A stretch of DNA of 39,725 nucleotides from IMG/VR virus record IMGVR_UViG_3300025896_000062, positions 1-39,725 of that record. One strand, 5' to 3'. This DNA is from a virus. Every line of letters starts with the position of its first letter. Positions within the stretch are counted from its first letter, which is position 1. Under the pieces are notes generated by a model. That model was not told the origin of the DNA and did no database searches. It saw nothing but the letters and a program-made list of their open reading frames with translations. A program made the position numbers and the translations under genes. Positions 1-8,176 of the stretch are shown in pieces.

Positions 1-956
1 CAAGCAGCAGCAGTTCGATGTCGTCTTCTTCCTCGTCATCGAGGCGTTTCAGATAGGCAGCGAGCGCCAGGGCAATGTTGTCGCTCTCCCCGGCCAAGGT
101 GCTGGGGATGTAAAAGGTGTCCGGCAATGCGGCTTGGACGATCTCCGGCGTGAAGCCCAGAAACCTCGGAAGCAGCGCGTTGACCTCAGCCGCGATTGCA
201 GGGCTGACCGTGCGTTTCTTCAGCCGCTTCGGGAGGCTTGCCGCTTCAATTTTCGTAACCGCGTTGTTACGGTAGACCAGATAGCGCGTTCGACGCCCGC
301 TCCCGCCGCCACCGCGTCGAACGGGCGTAGTGTCAAGCCCAAGGGCCACACTGTCAGTGGGTTCAGATGCCGAAAGGCTAGCAGTATGTTTTGCCGCCAG
401 GGCAATGGTTACGCTATCGCTAGCCTCAGTTAGGGCAAATGAGGCAACGAGAAAATTGCCACTGACAATGACCGCAGTATCAGCGGCTTCGGTTGCACTG
501 AGACTAAGCGTTGTCGCCGCACTGAGGCCAATGCTGGCCGAGTCGGTCGGCTCAGTTGCCGCTAGGCTGGCCGAATAAGCAGTCGATAGCGCCAGTGCCG
601 CCGTGTCGCTGTTTTCGTTCGCAGCCAGGCTGGCAAGATGTGCTGCACTAAGTGCGAAGCTGGCAGCGTCGGCCGCTTCTGTAGCAACAAGAGAGCCTGT
701 AACCGTGGTGAGCGGCGTGTAGATAATAAGCATAGCGCCCTGAGCGCCATTGCCACCGTTGCCCGTAGTGGACGAGCCGCCACCACCACCACCGCCGCCG
801 CCGTAGAGACCAGCAGCGCCACCTGTGCCAGCAGTTGCCGTACCGGAGTTACCGCCACCGCCACCGGCACCGCCGCCGGGGCCAACAGCGATACCCGTTG
901 ACAAGATATAATACTGGCCGGGTCCACCAGCACCGCCAGTTTGACCCGTATTTGCA
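1..956. repeat. left copy of diverged terminal duplication
   Basis: Bases 1-956 align with 38701-39725. The first 120 bases are identical. I count about 19 mismatches in the first 360 aligned bases. The right copy carries an extra 69 bases (one 23-aa repeat unit) near 39066-39170. The frame is kept throughout, so both copies encode the fibre C-terminal part. Confidence 0.9.
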
Positions 957-3235
957 CCGCCAGAGCCGGAGCCGCCGCCGCCAAGGATGCCGGGGTTACC
1001 GGCTGTTGCTGACGCAACTGTTGCAGCCTGCGTAGCAATTGCGTTCAGGCCACCCGCAGCACTGGTTGTCGTGCTGCTATCAATAGCCGCGCCAGCGATA
1101 CCGCCGCCGCCGCCGCCGCCCGAATTAGCATTTCCGCCTTCACTGCCATTAAAACCGTTGGCCGCTGCTGTTGCTGCGGAACCGCCGCCTCGTCCACCCC
1201 CATCAACTGTGACAGCGCCAGATTGTTTTGTATTGCCGCCACTAAACTTGCTGGTCCCGAAACCGCTAGCTGCCGCGCCGCCAACACCGCCGCTGGCAAG
1301 CCCGCCCGTTCCACCTTTGGCAAGAACGCCTGTGGTGGTGGAGGTAGGTGCCGTATTGGACGACGTGTTAGTCGAGGTATCCCAGTTTAGCCATGTGTCG
1401 CCGCCAGCCGTGCCAGCCGTATTAGCCGCTGTCGCGCCTACGCCTTTGGAACCGATGGAGATGTAAACCGTTGAGCCTTTACCGAAAGCAAAGTCGCTGC
1501 TGACTGATGCAGCACCACCGCCACCGCCAAAACCTTGGTTGCCGCCATTGGTTGCACGGCCACCTGCACCGCCCGCGCCAATGGCGATGACGGTGTTGGT
1601 CGAGGACATGTCCGCCGGTGTCGTCCAAGTCGTGCCGCTGTCAAGAAGGACGGTCTTCTGCGTGGGTGTATAAGTGATGACAATCAGGCCAGTGCCGCCA
1701 GCTTGACCCTGCACGTTCGCCGCAGATCGCAACGCGCCGCCGCCGCCGCCACCATAAGCACCGCTGGTCGTGCCGCTAGCGGCTGTTGTCCGAGGACCAC
1801 CGCCTGTACCTGAGCCTTGAATACGACTAATATTGTTGTACACTGCTGCTGAGGTCCAAGTGTTTACGGCAAGGATTTCAGCACCTGCAGTGCCGTTATT
1901 ATTTGCTGCCGGTCCAGCGGTCGTGCCGCCGTTTGCGCTACCACCATTGGTTGATGTTCCAGCGCCACCTACCCCAATAGTACCCGCAGCGCCGCCTCCA
2001 GCCCCGCCGCGCGTAGAAGCAAGGCCAGCAGCACCATCACCACCTGAGTATTTTGTGGTTCCAACACCACTAGCAGCATCTCCACCTATTCCAGCCGTGC
2101 CGTTGGCCGCTGTAGTCGTGCCGCCGCCGCCAGTGCCGCCTTTAGCACCGACCGATGAAGCCGCGAGGTTCGCGCCGTTGAAATAGGTGTCACCGCCCGT
2201 TCCGCCGTTTCCCCCCGTTGCAGCGCCCGTCGAGCCGCCAGCCCCGGTGCCATAAGTGATAGTCGCACCAGCCGTCAGAGACAAATTGGTTATGGTTGAT
2301 GCTGCGCCACCGCCGCCGCCGCCGCCAGTTGCTCCAGATGTAGTTCCAGCCCCGCCGCCGCCACCTCCGCCGCCAATCGTCGTGATGCTATTGTTCGACG
2401 AGTTCCAGTCGGCGGGAACAAGCCACCTCGTGCCAGAAATCAGGAAGACCGTCTTGGACACGGGAGAATAGGTGATAATGATGGTGCCTTGAGCGCCCAC
2501 AGCGCCGTTGTTAGCGCCATAGCCACCGCTGCCGCCGCCACCGTATGCTCCGCCTACTTTGCCAACTCCTGCTGCTGTAGTTGCACCAGCACCAGACCCA
2601 GAACCTGCTGTTCCGCTAGTATTGCCGTATGTACCGCTATATGTATTAGTGTAGATTAAATTCGCCCCGGCGGTTCCCGCAGTATTTACCGCTCCGCCAG
2701 CGAGAGCACCGTTATTGGCCGTTCCGCCGGTAGTTGACGTACCGTTCCCGCCTGCACCAAGAGGCCCCGCCGCGCCGCCAGCGGAACCGCCGTATGTAGC
2801 TGTGACGCCCGCAATGCCATCGCCGCCTGAATACTTGAGCGTACCGATGCCACTTGCCGAAGCGCCGCCTGTGCCGCCCGTGCTGGTGCCGCCGCCCGTG
2901 CCGAGCCCACCGCCCTTGGCTCCTACGGATGACGCAGCTAGAGAAGCGCCATTGAAATAGGTGTCGCCACCCGTTCCACCGTTGCCACCTGTTGCCACAC
3001 CAGCCGAGCCAGCAGCGCCAATGGCATAAGTAATTGCAGCGCCGGGGGTAAGCGTAAGGTTAGTTACGGCAGAATAAGCGCCGCCGCCGCCACCTGCGCC
3101 GCAGAACGTAGGACCGCCATTGCCGCCAGCGCCGCCGCCACCGCCCGCGCCGATCACCTCAATCTTGTTATCGGCAGCATTCCAGTCCGCCGGAACCGTC
3201 CAGGACGTTCCAGCGGTTAGGATAATGACGGGCAT
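1..3235 (-). CDS. giant glycine-rich tail fibre / adhesin (copy A, C-terminus cut by window start)
   Basis: Open frame of about 1078 codons from the ATG at 3235 to the window edge. By alignment with the right-end copy, only the last two codons and stop are missing. It holds three Gly-rich modules (about 3235-2500, 2480-1690 and 1670-730), each opening with an SGT-W-x-x-PAD motif and closing with G-A-Q-G-x-x-I-I-x-Y-like strands. Modules 1 and 2 share GDTYFNGA and SSVGAKGG blocks. Then come about six 21-23 aa Ala/Ser/Thr repeats (x-L-x-A-T-E-x-x-D) and a charged C-terminal domain ending in acidic residues and poly-Leu. Gly-rich modules of this kind occur in phage fibres and adhesins; receptor binding is inferred. 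It follows a 58-aa gene in the late operon. Confidence 0.85.
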   Translation of the reverse strand, partial: MPVIILTAGTSWTVPADWNAADNKIEVIGAGGGGGAGGNGGPTFCGAGGGGGAYSAVTNLTLTPGAAITYAIGAAGSAGVATGGNGGTGGDTYFNGASLAASSVGAKGGGLGTGGGTSTGGTGGASASGIGTLKYSGGDGIAGVTATYGGSAGGAAGPLGAGGNGTSTTGGTANNGALAGGAVNTAGTAGANLIYTNTYSGTYGNTSGTAGSGSGAGATTAAGVGKVGGAYGGGGSGGYGANNGAVGAQGTIIITYSPVSKTVFLISGTRWLVPADWNSSNNSITTIGGGGGGGGAGTTSGATGGGGGGGAASTITNLSLTAGATITYGTGAGGSTGAATGGNGGTGGDTYFNGANLAASSVGAKGGTGGGGTTTAANGTAGIGGDAASGVGTTKYSGGDGAAGLASTRGGAGGGAAGTIGVGGAGTSTNGGSANGGTTAGPAANNNGTAGAEILAVNTWTSAAVYNNISRIQGSGTGGGPRTTAASGTTSGAYGGGGGGALRSAANVQGQAGGTGLIVITYTPTQKTVLLDSGTTWTTPADMSSTNTVIAIGAGGAGGRATNGGNQGFGGGGGAASVSSDFAFGKGSTVYISIGSKGVGATAANTAGTAGGDTWLNWDTSTNTSSNTAPTSTTTGVLAKGGTGGLASGGVGGAAASGFGTSKFSGGNTKQSGAVTVDGGGRGGGSAATAAANGFNGSEGGNANSGGGGGGGIAGAAIDSSTTTSAAGGLNAIATQAATVASATAGNPGILGGGGSGSGGANTGQTGGAGGPGQYYILSTGIAVGPGGGAGGGGGNSGTATAGTGGAAGLYGGGGGGGGGSSTTGNGGNGAQGAMLIIYTPLTTVTGSLVATEAADAASFALSAAHLASLAANENSDTAALALSTAYSASLAATEPTDSASIGLSAATTLSLSATEAADTAVIVSGNFLVASFALTEASDSVTIALAAKHTASLSASEPTDSVALGLDTTPVRRGGGGSGRRTRYLVYRNNAVTKIEAASLPKRLKKRTVSPAIAAEVNALLPRFLGFTPEIVQAALPDTFYIPSTLAGESDNIALALAAYLKRLDDEEEDDIELLLL
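340..720 (-). repeat. Ala/Thr-Glu-Asp protein repeats in fibre A (about six units)
   Basis: Degenerate 63-69 bp units encode 21-23 aa repeats with the core x-L-x-A-T-E-x-x-D-x-x-x-x-x-L-S-A. They sit between the last Gly-rich module and the C-terminal domain. Copy A lacks one unit that is present in the right-end copy. They probably form a beta-rich or trimeric stalk; that is inference. Confidence 0.75.
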
Positions 3236-3247
3236 GGCGGTTCCGTC

Positions 3248-3424
3248 TTAGGCGTTCGGATCAATGAACGATTGGCTTATGTCGTCGTAAACCCAGCCAA
3301 TGTCGCAAGGAATGTCGGTCACGTTGACAAGCCGAGTGCCTTCAGGGGCCGCATCGACTTCTGCATTGGCAACAATCACGTTGATTACAATCAATGTTGC
3401 CAGATCAATAACCGCTGCACGCAT
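3248..3424 (-). CDS. small fibre-associated protein, 58 aa
   Basis: A 58-aa ORF from the ATG at 3424, preceded by GGGGGTGA about 5 bases upstream. It begins M-R-A-A-V-I-D and ends with a conserved-looking I-P-C-D-I-G-W-V-Y-D-D region. Small proteins of this style, with 'VDVTDIPCDIGWVYD'-like ends, sit next to fibre or baseplate genes in many proteobacterial phages, usually as hypotheticals. It lies 12 bases upstream of the giant fibre start and may help fibre folding or attachment; that is inferred only from position. Confidence 0.75.
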   Translation of the reverse strand: MRAAVIDLATLIVINVIVANAEVDAAPEGTRLVNVTDIPCDIGWVYDDISQSFIDPNA

Positions 3425-3439
3425 TACGTCACCCCCAGT

Positions 3440-3850
3440 TTAGCCGTGAGTGATGGTGCCGGAGGTCACCTGAACCGTTTGGCCCGAGGTGATGGCTGTG
3501 GAGGAAATCGTGATGTCAGTGCCCGATGTGCCGACCGTCAGGCCGGAAACAATCACCGTGCCCGCGTTGTTTCGCAGTTCTGCCAACGCTGCTGTCCCCG
3601 TCGCCGCGGCCGTGGCGCTCAGAGGGACACCGGAAATGGTCAATACCGATCCCGAAACGGTGGCCGGGGTGATCGAAAGCGGAATAGTCGCCAGCACGCC
3701 GGTTGCGCCAGACAGCGACGAGGTGCCGATGACCAGATTGCCAGCCGCCGTGCCCGTTACTGAAATAGTCGGGGCCGTCGCCGTGCCCAGGGCATTGACG
3801 ACAAGGTTAAGCCGGTTCGTCTTGAGCGACGAGGAATAAGTCACAGCCAT
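3440..3850 (-). CDS. putative small virion protein, beta-rich, 136 aa
   Basis: A 136-aa protein made almost entirely of short Thr/Ser/Val/Gly beta-strand-like segments, with repeated S-G-x-x-L-x-I-S-G-x patterns. There are no charged catalytic clusters and no membrane segment. It begins 12 bases after the portal stop and precedes the 58-aa gene and the fibre, in a run of late genes. Composition resembles Ig-like or decoration proteins. The family is not recognised; a virion surface or head-tail joining role is inference. Confidence 0.7.
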   Translation of the reverse strand: MAVTYSSSLKTNRLNLVVNALGTATAPTISVTGTAAGNLVIGTSSLSGATGVLATIPLSITPATVSGSVLTISGVPLSATAAATGTAALAELRNNAGTVIVSGLTVGTSGTDITISSTAITSGQTVQVTSGTITHG

Positions 3851-3862
3851 GTGGGGTGATCC

Positions 3863-6151
3863 TTAGTTCAACAGTTTCCGGGTGCCGACAGCCTTGCCGG
3901 TGGCCGGGTCGCGGACAATTTCAGTGGGGGCGCTAAGGTGCTGCGCCAAAGCCTGCTGGCCCTGCTGCACTTGCCCCATGGCCTGCATAACCGCCTGAGT
4001 GGACGCCATCAGGCTTTCGGCAATCAGGTCGAGCTTGTCTTTCGGCTGTGTGGTGCCATCGGCAACAGCCATGTCTTTCATGCCGAGTTTCAGCAGTTCG
4101 ATCTCGCGCTGCTGCGCCAACTCAGTCTGGCGCATCGCCATTTCGTTCTGGAATTTGTACATTTCAAAGCGCTGCTGCTGCTCTGCGGTCGCCATGTCGG
4201 CCTGCATCTGCGCGGCTTCCTTGGAGGTCGCAGCCTCGGCCTTCTGCTGCTCCAACTGCATTTGGGCTTGCAGCTTCTGCTGCTCAACGCTGGGCTGTTG
4301 TGAGGCTTGTGCCGCAGCCTGTTTCAGGCCCTGCACATCGTCCTCGCCAAAGTCCGGGTAGTAAAAGTCGGGGCTTTTGAGGCCCGCTGACTCGGCGATC
4401 TTCTTCATGGTCTCAACGACCTTGGGCAATAGGTCGATGGCCTGCTCGGTTGCGCCCGAGCTTTGGAAGCGGTCGGCCAAAGCGATCTGGTTCTGCAACA
4501 CGCCCTGAAGCATCATCATATCGCGCTCACGCGAGCCGGTGCCCAAGCCGACATTGATGGTGCAGTCCATATTGGCGTTCCACACGCGGGGATCCATTTC
4601 CACGAACTCATCCCGCAAGCGGATGATACGCGGGCGGTCCTGATGCTTGACGATCAGGCGCAGGATTGACTGAAACACGCGTTTCCAGCCCAGTTCGGCC
4701 ATGTTGCGGGCAATCAGTTCGATCTGCGAATAGGACGCGTCGCGCTGGTTCTGCGAGGCGGTGGCGGTCTGGTTCTGCAAGGCCTCGGGGTCAAGCGCCA
4801 TTGACTGCCGCGATACGCCTGTGCGCCTAGCCACAACCTCATCCATGAACTGGATGGCGCTAAACGCCTTATCGGCAACGAAGGGCACAATATGCGGCTG
4901 AATCGGCGCGGTGCCCGGCTTCTTCCAGATCAACCCACCAAACTTTGGCGCAACGAGAATGTCCGGGTTCTGCACCGACCCAGCCTCAACCTCACGCATT
5001 GGCATATTGGAGGCGTAGAGGTTGTCGAGCGCCTGGCGCAGCAACTGCGTCTTAATGCGCTGGATGTCCTTGGTGCGGTCGGCGACGCTATCGGCGTCCC
5101 AGCGGTGCGGGATCGGGTAGCAAGGAATGTCCGTGTACGGAACATCGTCTTCCCACTGCGTCCACTTGAGGATTTTGCCCCCACCAGCGTTCCCGGCGTA
5201 CCAGACCTGCACCTGCTCAGCGATGCCGTCATTGTCGATGTCAGCTTTGACGTAGCATTCGTAGAGGTCGATGAAATCCTGCGACTTCAGCGTATTGGTG
5301 CGGAGGTTGAGGAAATTGTCGGTGCGGGCAATGCCCTCGGCATTATCAAGGCGCTGGCTGTGCGCGGCCAGATCGGCCACCACATCCTTGTCAAAGCCCA
5401 TTTCGATGAGGTCGGATCGGGTCTTGGTATCGTGCAGATAGGCAATGAACCGGGCGTCTTCAGTAGAGGTCGCGTCGGCGTCAATGTAGAAGTTCTCGGG
5501 CTTCACGGCACGGACATCGAGGCGACCGCGAGCGCTTTCACGCTTCACCTTCACATCAAACGTCGGCACCGGCATGTCCACCATCTGCCCATCAGGGCCG
5601 GGGGCGGAAATCATGTCGGGCTCGTCATTCTGGCTGTGGGCGATAATCTCCACGCCATCTTCGTCCATCAGCAGCGCCAGTTGCGGCGGCGTTAGGCGAG
5701 AATGAAACGACACCTCAACCTTGGGGCTGTCGTCCCAGCGGTGATAGATGATGCCATTGCCATTGAGCAGCGCGTCGTGGGTGGCATTGTACAGCGTGCG
5801 GTAGCCGTCATTGTCCGACATGAACACATAGTTCACGTAGTCGGTGGCCTGCTTGGCGAACTCAACATCGTTCTCGCGCATCGGCTCATAGAGCGCCATG
5901 TGGTCGGACGCGGTGAACACCCGGACGATGCCGGGGAGCATCCAGGCAATCGTATCGCTGACATCCATTGACACGACCGACGAGCGGTTAGCCGGGGGCG
6001 GCAGGTCGCGCATGTCGCCGCGCAGATATTCCATGTTCTCAACGCGCTTGGCGACGAGTTCCGACTTGGCAAACTGATGCGCGGAAGCCAGTTCAGCCGC
6101 GATGAGCGACGAGAGGTCATTGCCCTCAATGTCGGGGATGTCTTCGGCCAT
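3863..6151 (-). CDS. portal protein, 762 aa
   Basis: Twelve-subunit portal through which DNA enters and leaves the capsid. At 762 aa it fits the large P22/SU10-type portals. It has an N-terminal helical region, a central stem/wing region with P-Y-x-D-I-P-C-Y-P-I-P-H-R, the Q-N-Q-T-A-T-A-S-Q-N-Q segment typical of this class, and a long Gln/Ala-rich coiled C-terminus (roughly residues 610-720) suggesting a barrel. I chose the ATG at 6151, which overlaps the terL stop as TAATG. It sits directly downstream of terL, as expected in a packaging module. Confidence 0.93.
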   Translation of the reverse strand: MAEDIPDIEGNDLSSLIAAELASAHQFAKSELVAKRVENMEYLRGDMRDLPPPANRSSVVSMDVSDTIAWMLPGIVRVFTASDHMALYEPMRENDVEFAKQATDYVNYVFMSDNDGYRTLYNATHDALLNGNGIIYHRWDDSPKVEVSFHSRLTPPQLALLMDEDGVEIIAHSQNDEPDMISAPGPDGQMVDMPVPTFDVKVKRESARGRLDVRAVKPENFYIDADATSTEDARFIAYLHDTKTRSDLIEMGFDKDVVADLAAHSQRLDNAEGIARTDNFLNLRTNTLKSQDFIDLYECYVKADIDNDGIAEQVQVWYAGNAGGGKILKWTQWEDDVPYTDIPCYPIPHRWDADSVADRTKDIQRIKTQLLRQALDNLYASNMPMREVEAGSVQNPDILVAPKFGGLIWKKPGTAPIQPHIVPFVADKAFSAIQFMDEVVARRTGVSRQSMALDPEALQNQTATASQNQRDASYSQIELIARNMAELGWKRVFQSILRLIVKHQDRPRIIRLRDEFVEMDPRVWNANMDCTINVGLGTGSRERDMMMLQGVLQNQIALADRFQSSGATEQAIDLLPKVVETMKKIAESAGLKSPDFYYPDFGEDDVQGLKQAAAQASQQPSVEQQKLQAQMQLEQQKAEAATSKEAAQMQADMATAEQQQRFEMYKFQNEMAMRQTELAQQREIELLKLGMKDMAVADGTTQPKDKLDLIAESLMASTQAVMQAMGQVQQGQQALAQHLSAPTEIVRDPATGKAVGTRKLLN

Positions 6152-7410
6152 TAAACCACCCAATCGGTCTGCACTTGCGGCAGGTCTTTCAGCTTCGGGG
6201 CGTCGTCTGCGCCCATCACGCCGTAGCGGAAGGCGTCAGCCCCATGCGAGGCGCTATCGTGCAACGGGCGGGGCCGCAGCACTTCGTTCTTGGTGTCATA
6301 CTCGGCCCGATACATGCGAAGCCGGTCGAGCCCGAGGGCGCACTTGTCAGCGTCAAACCAGAAGCGGTTGAAGCGAACACGCGCCGCGTCGATGCCGTCC
6401 ATCACTTCATGGCGGGGAACGATGCGGACGTTCAGCCCGCGCTCCTCAAGGAACTGCTTGCGGCTTTTGCCGGTCTGCAATTCCCGCGCCTCAGCGTCGT
6501 GCGGCAACAGATGCTCGTGAATGGTGTAGCCTCGGGCCTTCACCCAATCGACGTAGTGGTCAAGCGCCTGGCTGCTGGCTTCGTAATAGTCGAGCCAATG
6601 CCATTCACGGCCGATAATCTGGCCGACCCAGATGGCGGTCGAGTCAGCAATGCCCAAGTCCCAGGAGGCGAACACATCGGCGCTGCGCTCAAGCGGCACC
6701 TTGGTGATCCGCCCGTCATTGCTCGCCGCTTCCATTTCGCGGCCATAATAGGCACCGGCTACAGCCGCCTGGAACGAACATTCATATTCCTGGAGGAAGG
6801 CCTCCGGCGTCATCTGTTGCTTTGCGTCTGCCAGTTCCTTCGGGTCAATGATCCCGGTTTCTGACGACTTCAGCGTGGCAGCGAACCAATCCTCGTTACC
6901 CCGCGCTTCCTGCACGATGTCATAGAAGCGGTTACGGCCCTTTGGAGTGCCAATGAATGAAGCCCAACCCTTGCGGTCGCTGAGCGCCGGTCGGATCACT
7001 TCCACCCAGGCACGGGGATCAATGTCACCGCTTTCATCAATCACCACGCCGTCGAGGTACAACCCGCGCAAGCGCTCATAGTTTTCCGCGCCATAAAGCC
7101 GGATGCGAGCGTCATTGTGCGGCAGCGTTACCGACAACTCCGATTCCGAGGTCTTAATGCCCGGAATGGAGGCCGTGTATTCCTTGAGGTAGCTCCACGC
7201 TACGTCCTTGGCCTGAGCATAGGTCGGCGCGACATAAGCGAAGCGCGGCGCACGGCCCTGATGGGACACGGCTTTAGCAACAAGGTCCATGACGCAGGCT
7301 ACGGTCTTGCCTGCCCGTCGATGCGCCACCACTGCGGCCCATCTTTCCTTGCGCGTGAGGTACGGCACAAAGGCAGGGCGCGGAATGAACTCAATTTCGA
7401 TTGAGCGCAT
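6151..7410 (-). CDS. terL: terminase large subunit, 419 aa
   Basis: ATP-driven DNA packaging motor and headful or cos nuclease. Visible motifs: Walker A H-R-R-A-G-K-T (residues 30-36), Walker B V-V-I-D-E-S near residue 125, coupling motif I-G-T-P-K-G, and an RNase H-like nuclease starting S-W-D-L-G-I-A-D-S. The ATG at 7410 was chosen; upstream GTG and TTG codons are in frame. It overlaps terS by 20 bases and couples to the portal by TAATG. Cutting specificity cannot be read from sequence. Confidence 0.95.
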   Translation of the reverse strand: MRSIEIEFIPRPAFVPYLTRKERWAAVVAHRRAGKTVACVMDLVAKAVSHQGRAPRFAYVAPTYAQAKDVAWSYLKEYTASIPGIKTSESELSVTLPHNDARIRLYGAENYERLRGLYLDGVVIDESGDIDPRAWVEVIRPALSDRKGWASFIGTPKGRNRFYDIVQEARGNEDWFAATLKSSETGIIDPKELADAKQQMTPEAFLQEYECSFQAAVAGAYYGREMEAASNDGRITKVPLERSADVFASWDLGIADSTAIWVGQIIGREWHWLDYYEASSQALDHYVDWVKARGYTIHEHLLPHDAEARELQTGKSRKQFLEERGLNVRIVPRHEVMDGIDAARVRFNRFWFDADKCALGLDRLRMYRAEYDTKNEVLRPRPLHDSASHGADAFRYGVMGADDAPKLKDLPQVQTDWVV

Positions 7411-7645
7411 CGCCACCAAACGACACTTTGACGCTGATCGGCCCGCCGTCTTCGCCGGTCACTTCAACCGCGGCCAGATCGGGCAGGACTTTCTTCATCA
7501 GCGCAATAGCAGCAGACACTTGCGTGCTGCTCATTTCACGCACACCTTCAACATGCTCAATTAAAGCATTGAGAATGTTGCTATTTTGAATTTTAACCCG
7601 ATGTTCGGGCGACATTGTGAAGCCTGGGCTTCTTCCACGAGTCAT
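7391..7645 (-). CDS. terS: terminase small subunit, probable, 84 aa
   Basis: Small basic N-terminus (M-T-R-G-R-S-P-G-F) followed by a helical region containing E-M-S-S-T-Q-V-S-A-A-I-A-L-M-K-K-V-L-P-D-L, a pattern seen in short terS proteins of proteobacterial phages. It would recognise the packaging site and regulate TerL. It overlaps the terL start by 20 bases. The ATG at 7645 is preferred to a TTG at 7699, which would run into the operator dyads. It is the first gene of the late operon. The family call rests on position and style. Confidence 0.82.
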   Translation of the reverse strand: MTRGRSPGFTMSPEHRVKIQNSNILNALIEHVEGVREMSSTQVSAAIALMKKVLPDLAAVEVTGEDGGPISVKVSFGGDALNRN

Positions 7646-7771
7646 GTATTTACCTCGCCGGGGCCAAGTGGCAGATCGGCATTTGCTAAGCGCAAGCACA
7701 TATTTGTGCTAAATGTCGTTTACTTGCACATTTGTGTGCAGTAGGGTCAGCCGTCAACCAAGGAGGCCACG
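7646..7771. promoter_or_regulatory. divergent control region between terS and the plus-strand HTH unit
   Basis: 126 bases separate the start of the leftward late operon from a rightward two-gene unit with a strong AAGGAGG ribosome site at 7759-7765. It holds the two dyads listed separately. I cannot assign confident -35/-10 boxes; a TTGACG on the minus strand near 7755 is the best single hexamer. Confidence 0.65.
7695..7740. promoter_or_regulatory. two operator-like inverted repeats, 30 bp centre to centre
   Basis: Dyad 1 is AGCACA-TATT-TGTGCT (7695-7710). Dyad 2 is TGCACA-TTTG-TGTGCA (7725-7740). Both have perfect 6-bp arms and a 4-bp spacer, and their centres are exactly 30 bp (about three helical turns) apart. 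This is typical of cooperative binding by a dimeric HTH regulator. The nearest candidate is the 61-aa HTH protein encoded at 7945. Confidence 0.75.
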
Positions 7772-7948
7772 ATGGCAACCACAAAATGGGCCGTTTACAG
7801 CACTGACCTAATCACGCGGGACACTGCGTTCCCGTTTGTCGAAACGCTTGTGAGCATTCATGACAGCGCATCAGATGCGATGGGCGAAGCAAATCGGCTG
7901 AAGCGCGAGGATCGCAGCAAGTCCTACATCGTTGGCGAGGCGCAATGA
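7772..7948 (+). CDS. small hypothetical protein, 58 aa
   Basis: A 58-aa ORF starting M-A-T-T-K-W-A-V-Y-S with an excellent AAGGAGG ribosome site 6 bases upstream. Its stop overlaps the next gene as ATGA, so the two are translationally coupled. It has no membrane segment or recognisable domain. It may be a partner or antagonist of the downstream HTH protein, or simply its leader gene; function unknown. Confidence 0.75.
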   Translation: MATTKWAVYSTDLITRDTAFPFVETLVSIHDSASDAMGEANRLKREDRSKSYIVGEAQ

Positions 7949-8130
7949 CCCCGGAAGATTTTGCCCGCTGGCGCAAGCTGATGGGCCTCAGCAAGCTTAA
8001 GGCGGCTGAAGCCCTTGGCATTTCGCGCAACATGCCCGCCAAATACGAAAGCGGGGAACGCGAGGCCCCGTTGACTGTGGCCTTGGCCTGCGCAGCGCTG
8101 TTGCGCGGCGTTAAGCCTTGGCCCGAATAG
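7945..8130 (+). CDS. small HTH (XRE-like) regulator, 61 aa
   Basis: A 61-aa protein that is almost wholly one helix-turn-helix: F-A-R-W-R-K-L-M-G-L-S-K-L-K-A-A-E-A-L-G-I-S-R then K-Y-E-S-G-E-R. This is the Cro/CI (XRE) signature, with the expected Ala-Ala-x-x-L-G-I turn. It is coupled by ATGA to the 58-aa gene and transcribed away from terS. It is the obvious candidate to bind the 7695-7740 dyads and set the timing of the late operon; that is inference. It has no dimerisation domain beyond the HTH. Confidence 0.82.
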   Translation: MTPEDFARWRKLMGLSKLKAAEALGISRNMPAKYESGEREAPLTVALACAALLRGVKPWPE

Positions 8131-8176
8131 CCAGCCACCTCAACGAAGGTGATGCGGGTCAGACCCTGAACTGGCG

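Noticed and set aside
562-1038. 158-aa minus-strand Leu/Arg/Ala-rich ORF and similar ones at 1-3.2 kb
   Set aside because: They are out-of-frame readings of the Gly-rich fibre; the true frame is open from 3235 to base 1 and matches the frame of the right-end copy.
4892-5695. 267-aa plus-strand ORF opposite the portal gene
   Set aside because: Antisense shadow of the portal; His/Val/Gly-rich product with no recognisable domain and no promoter or ribosome site.
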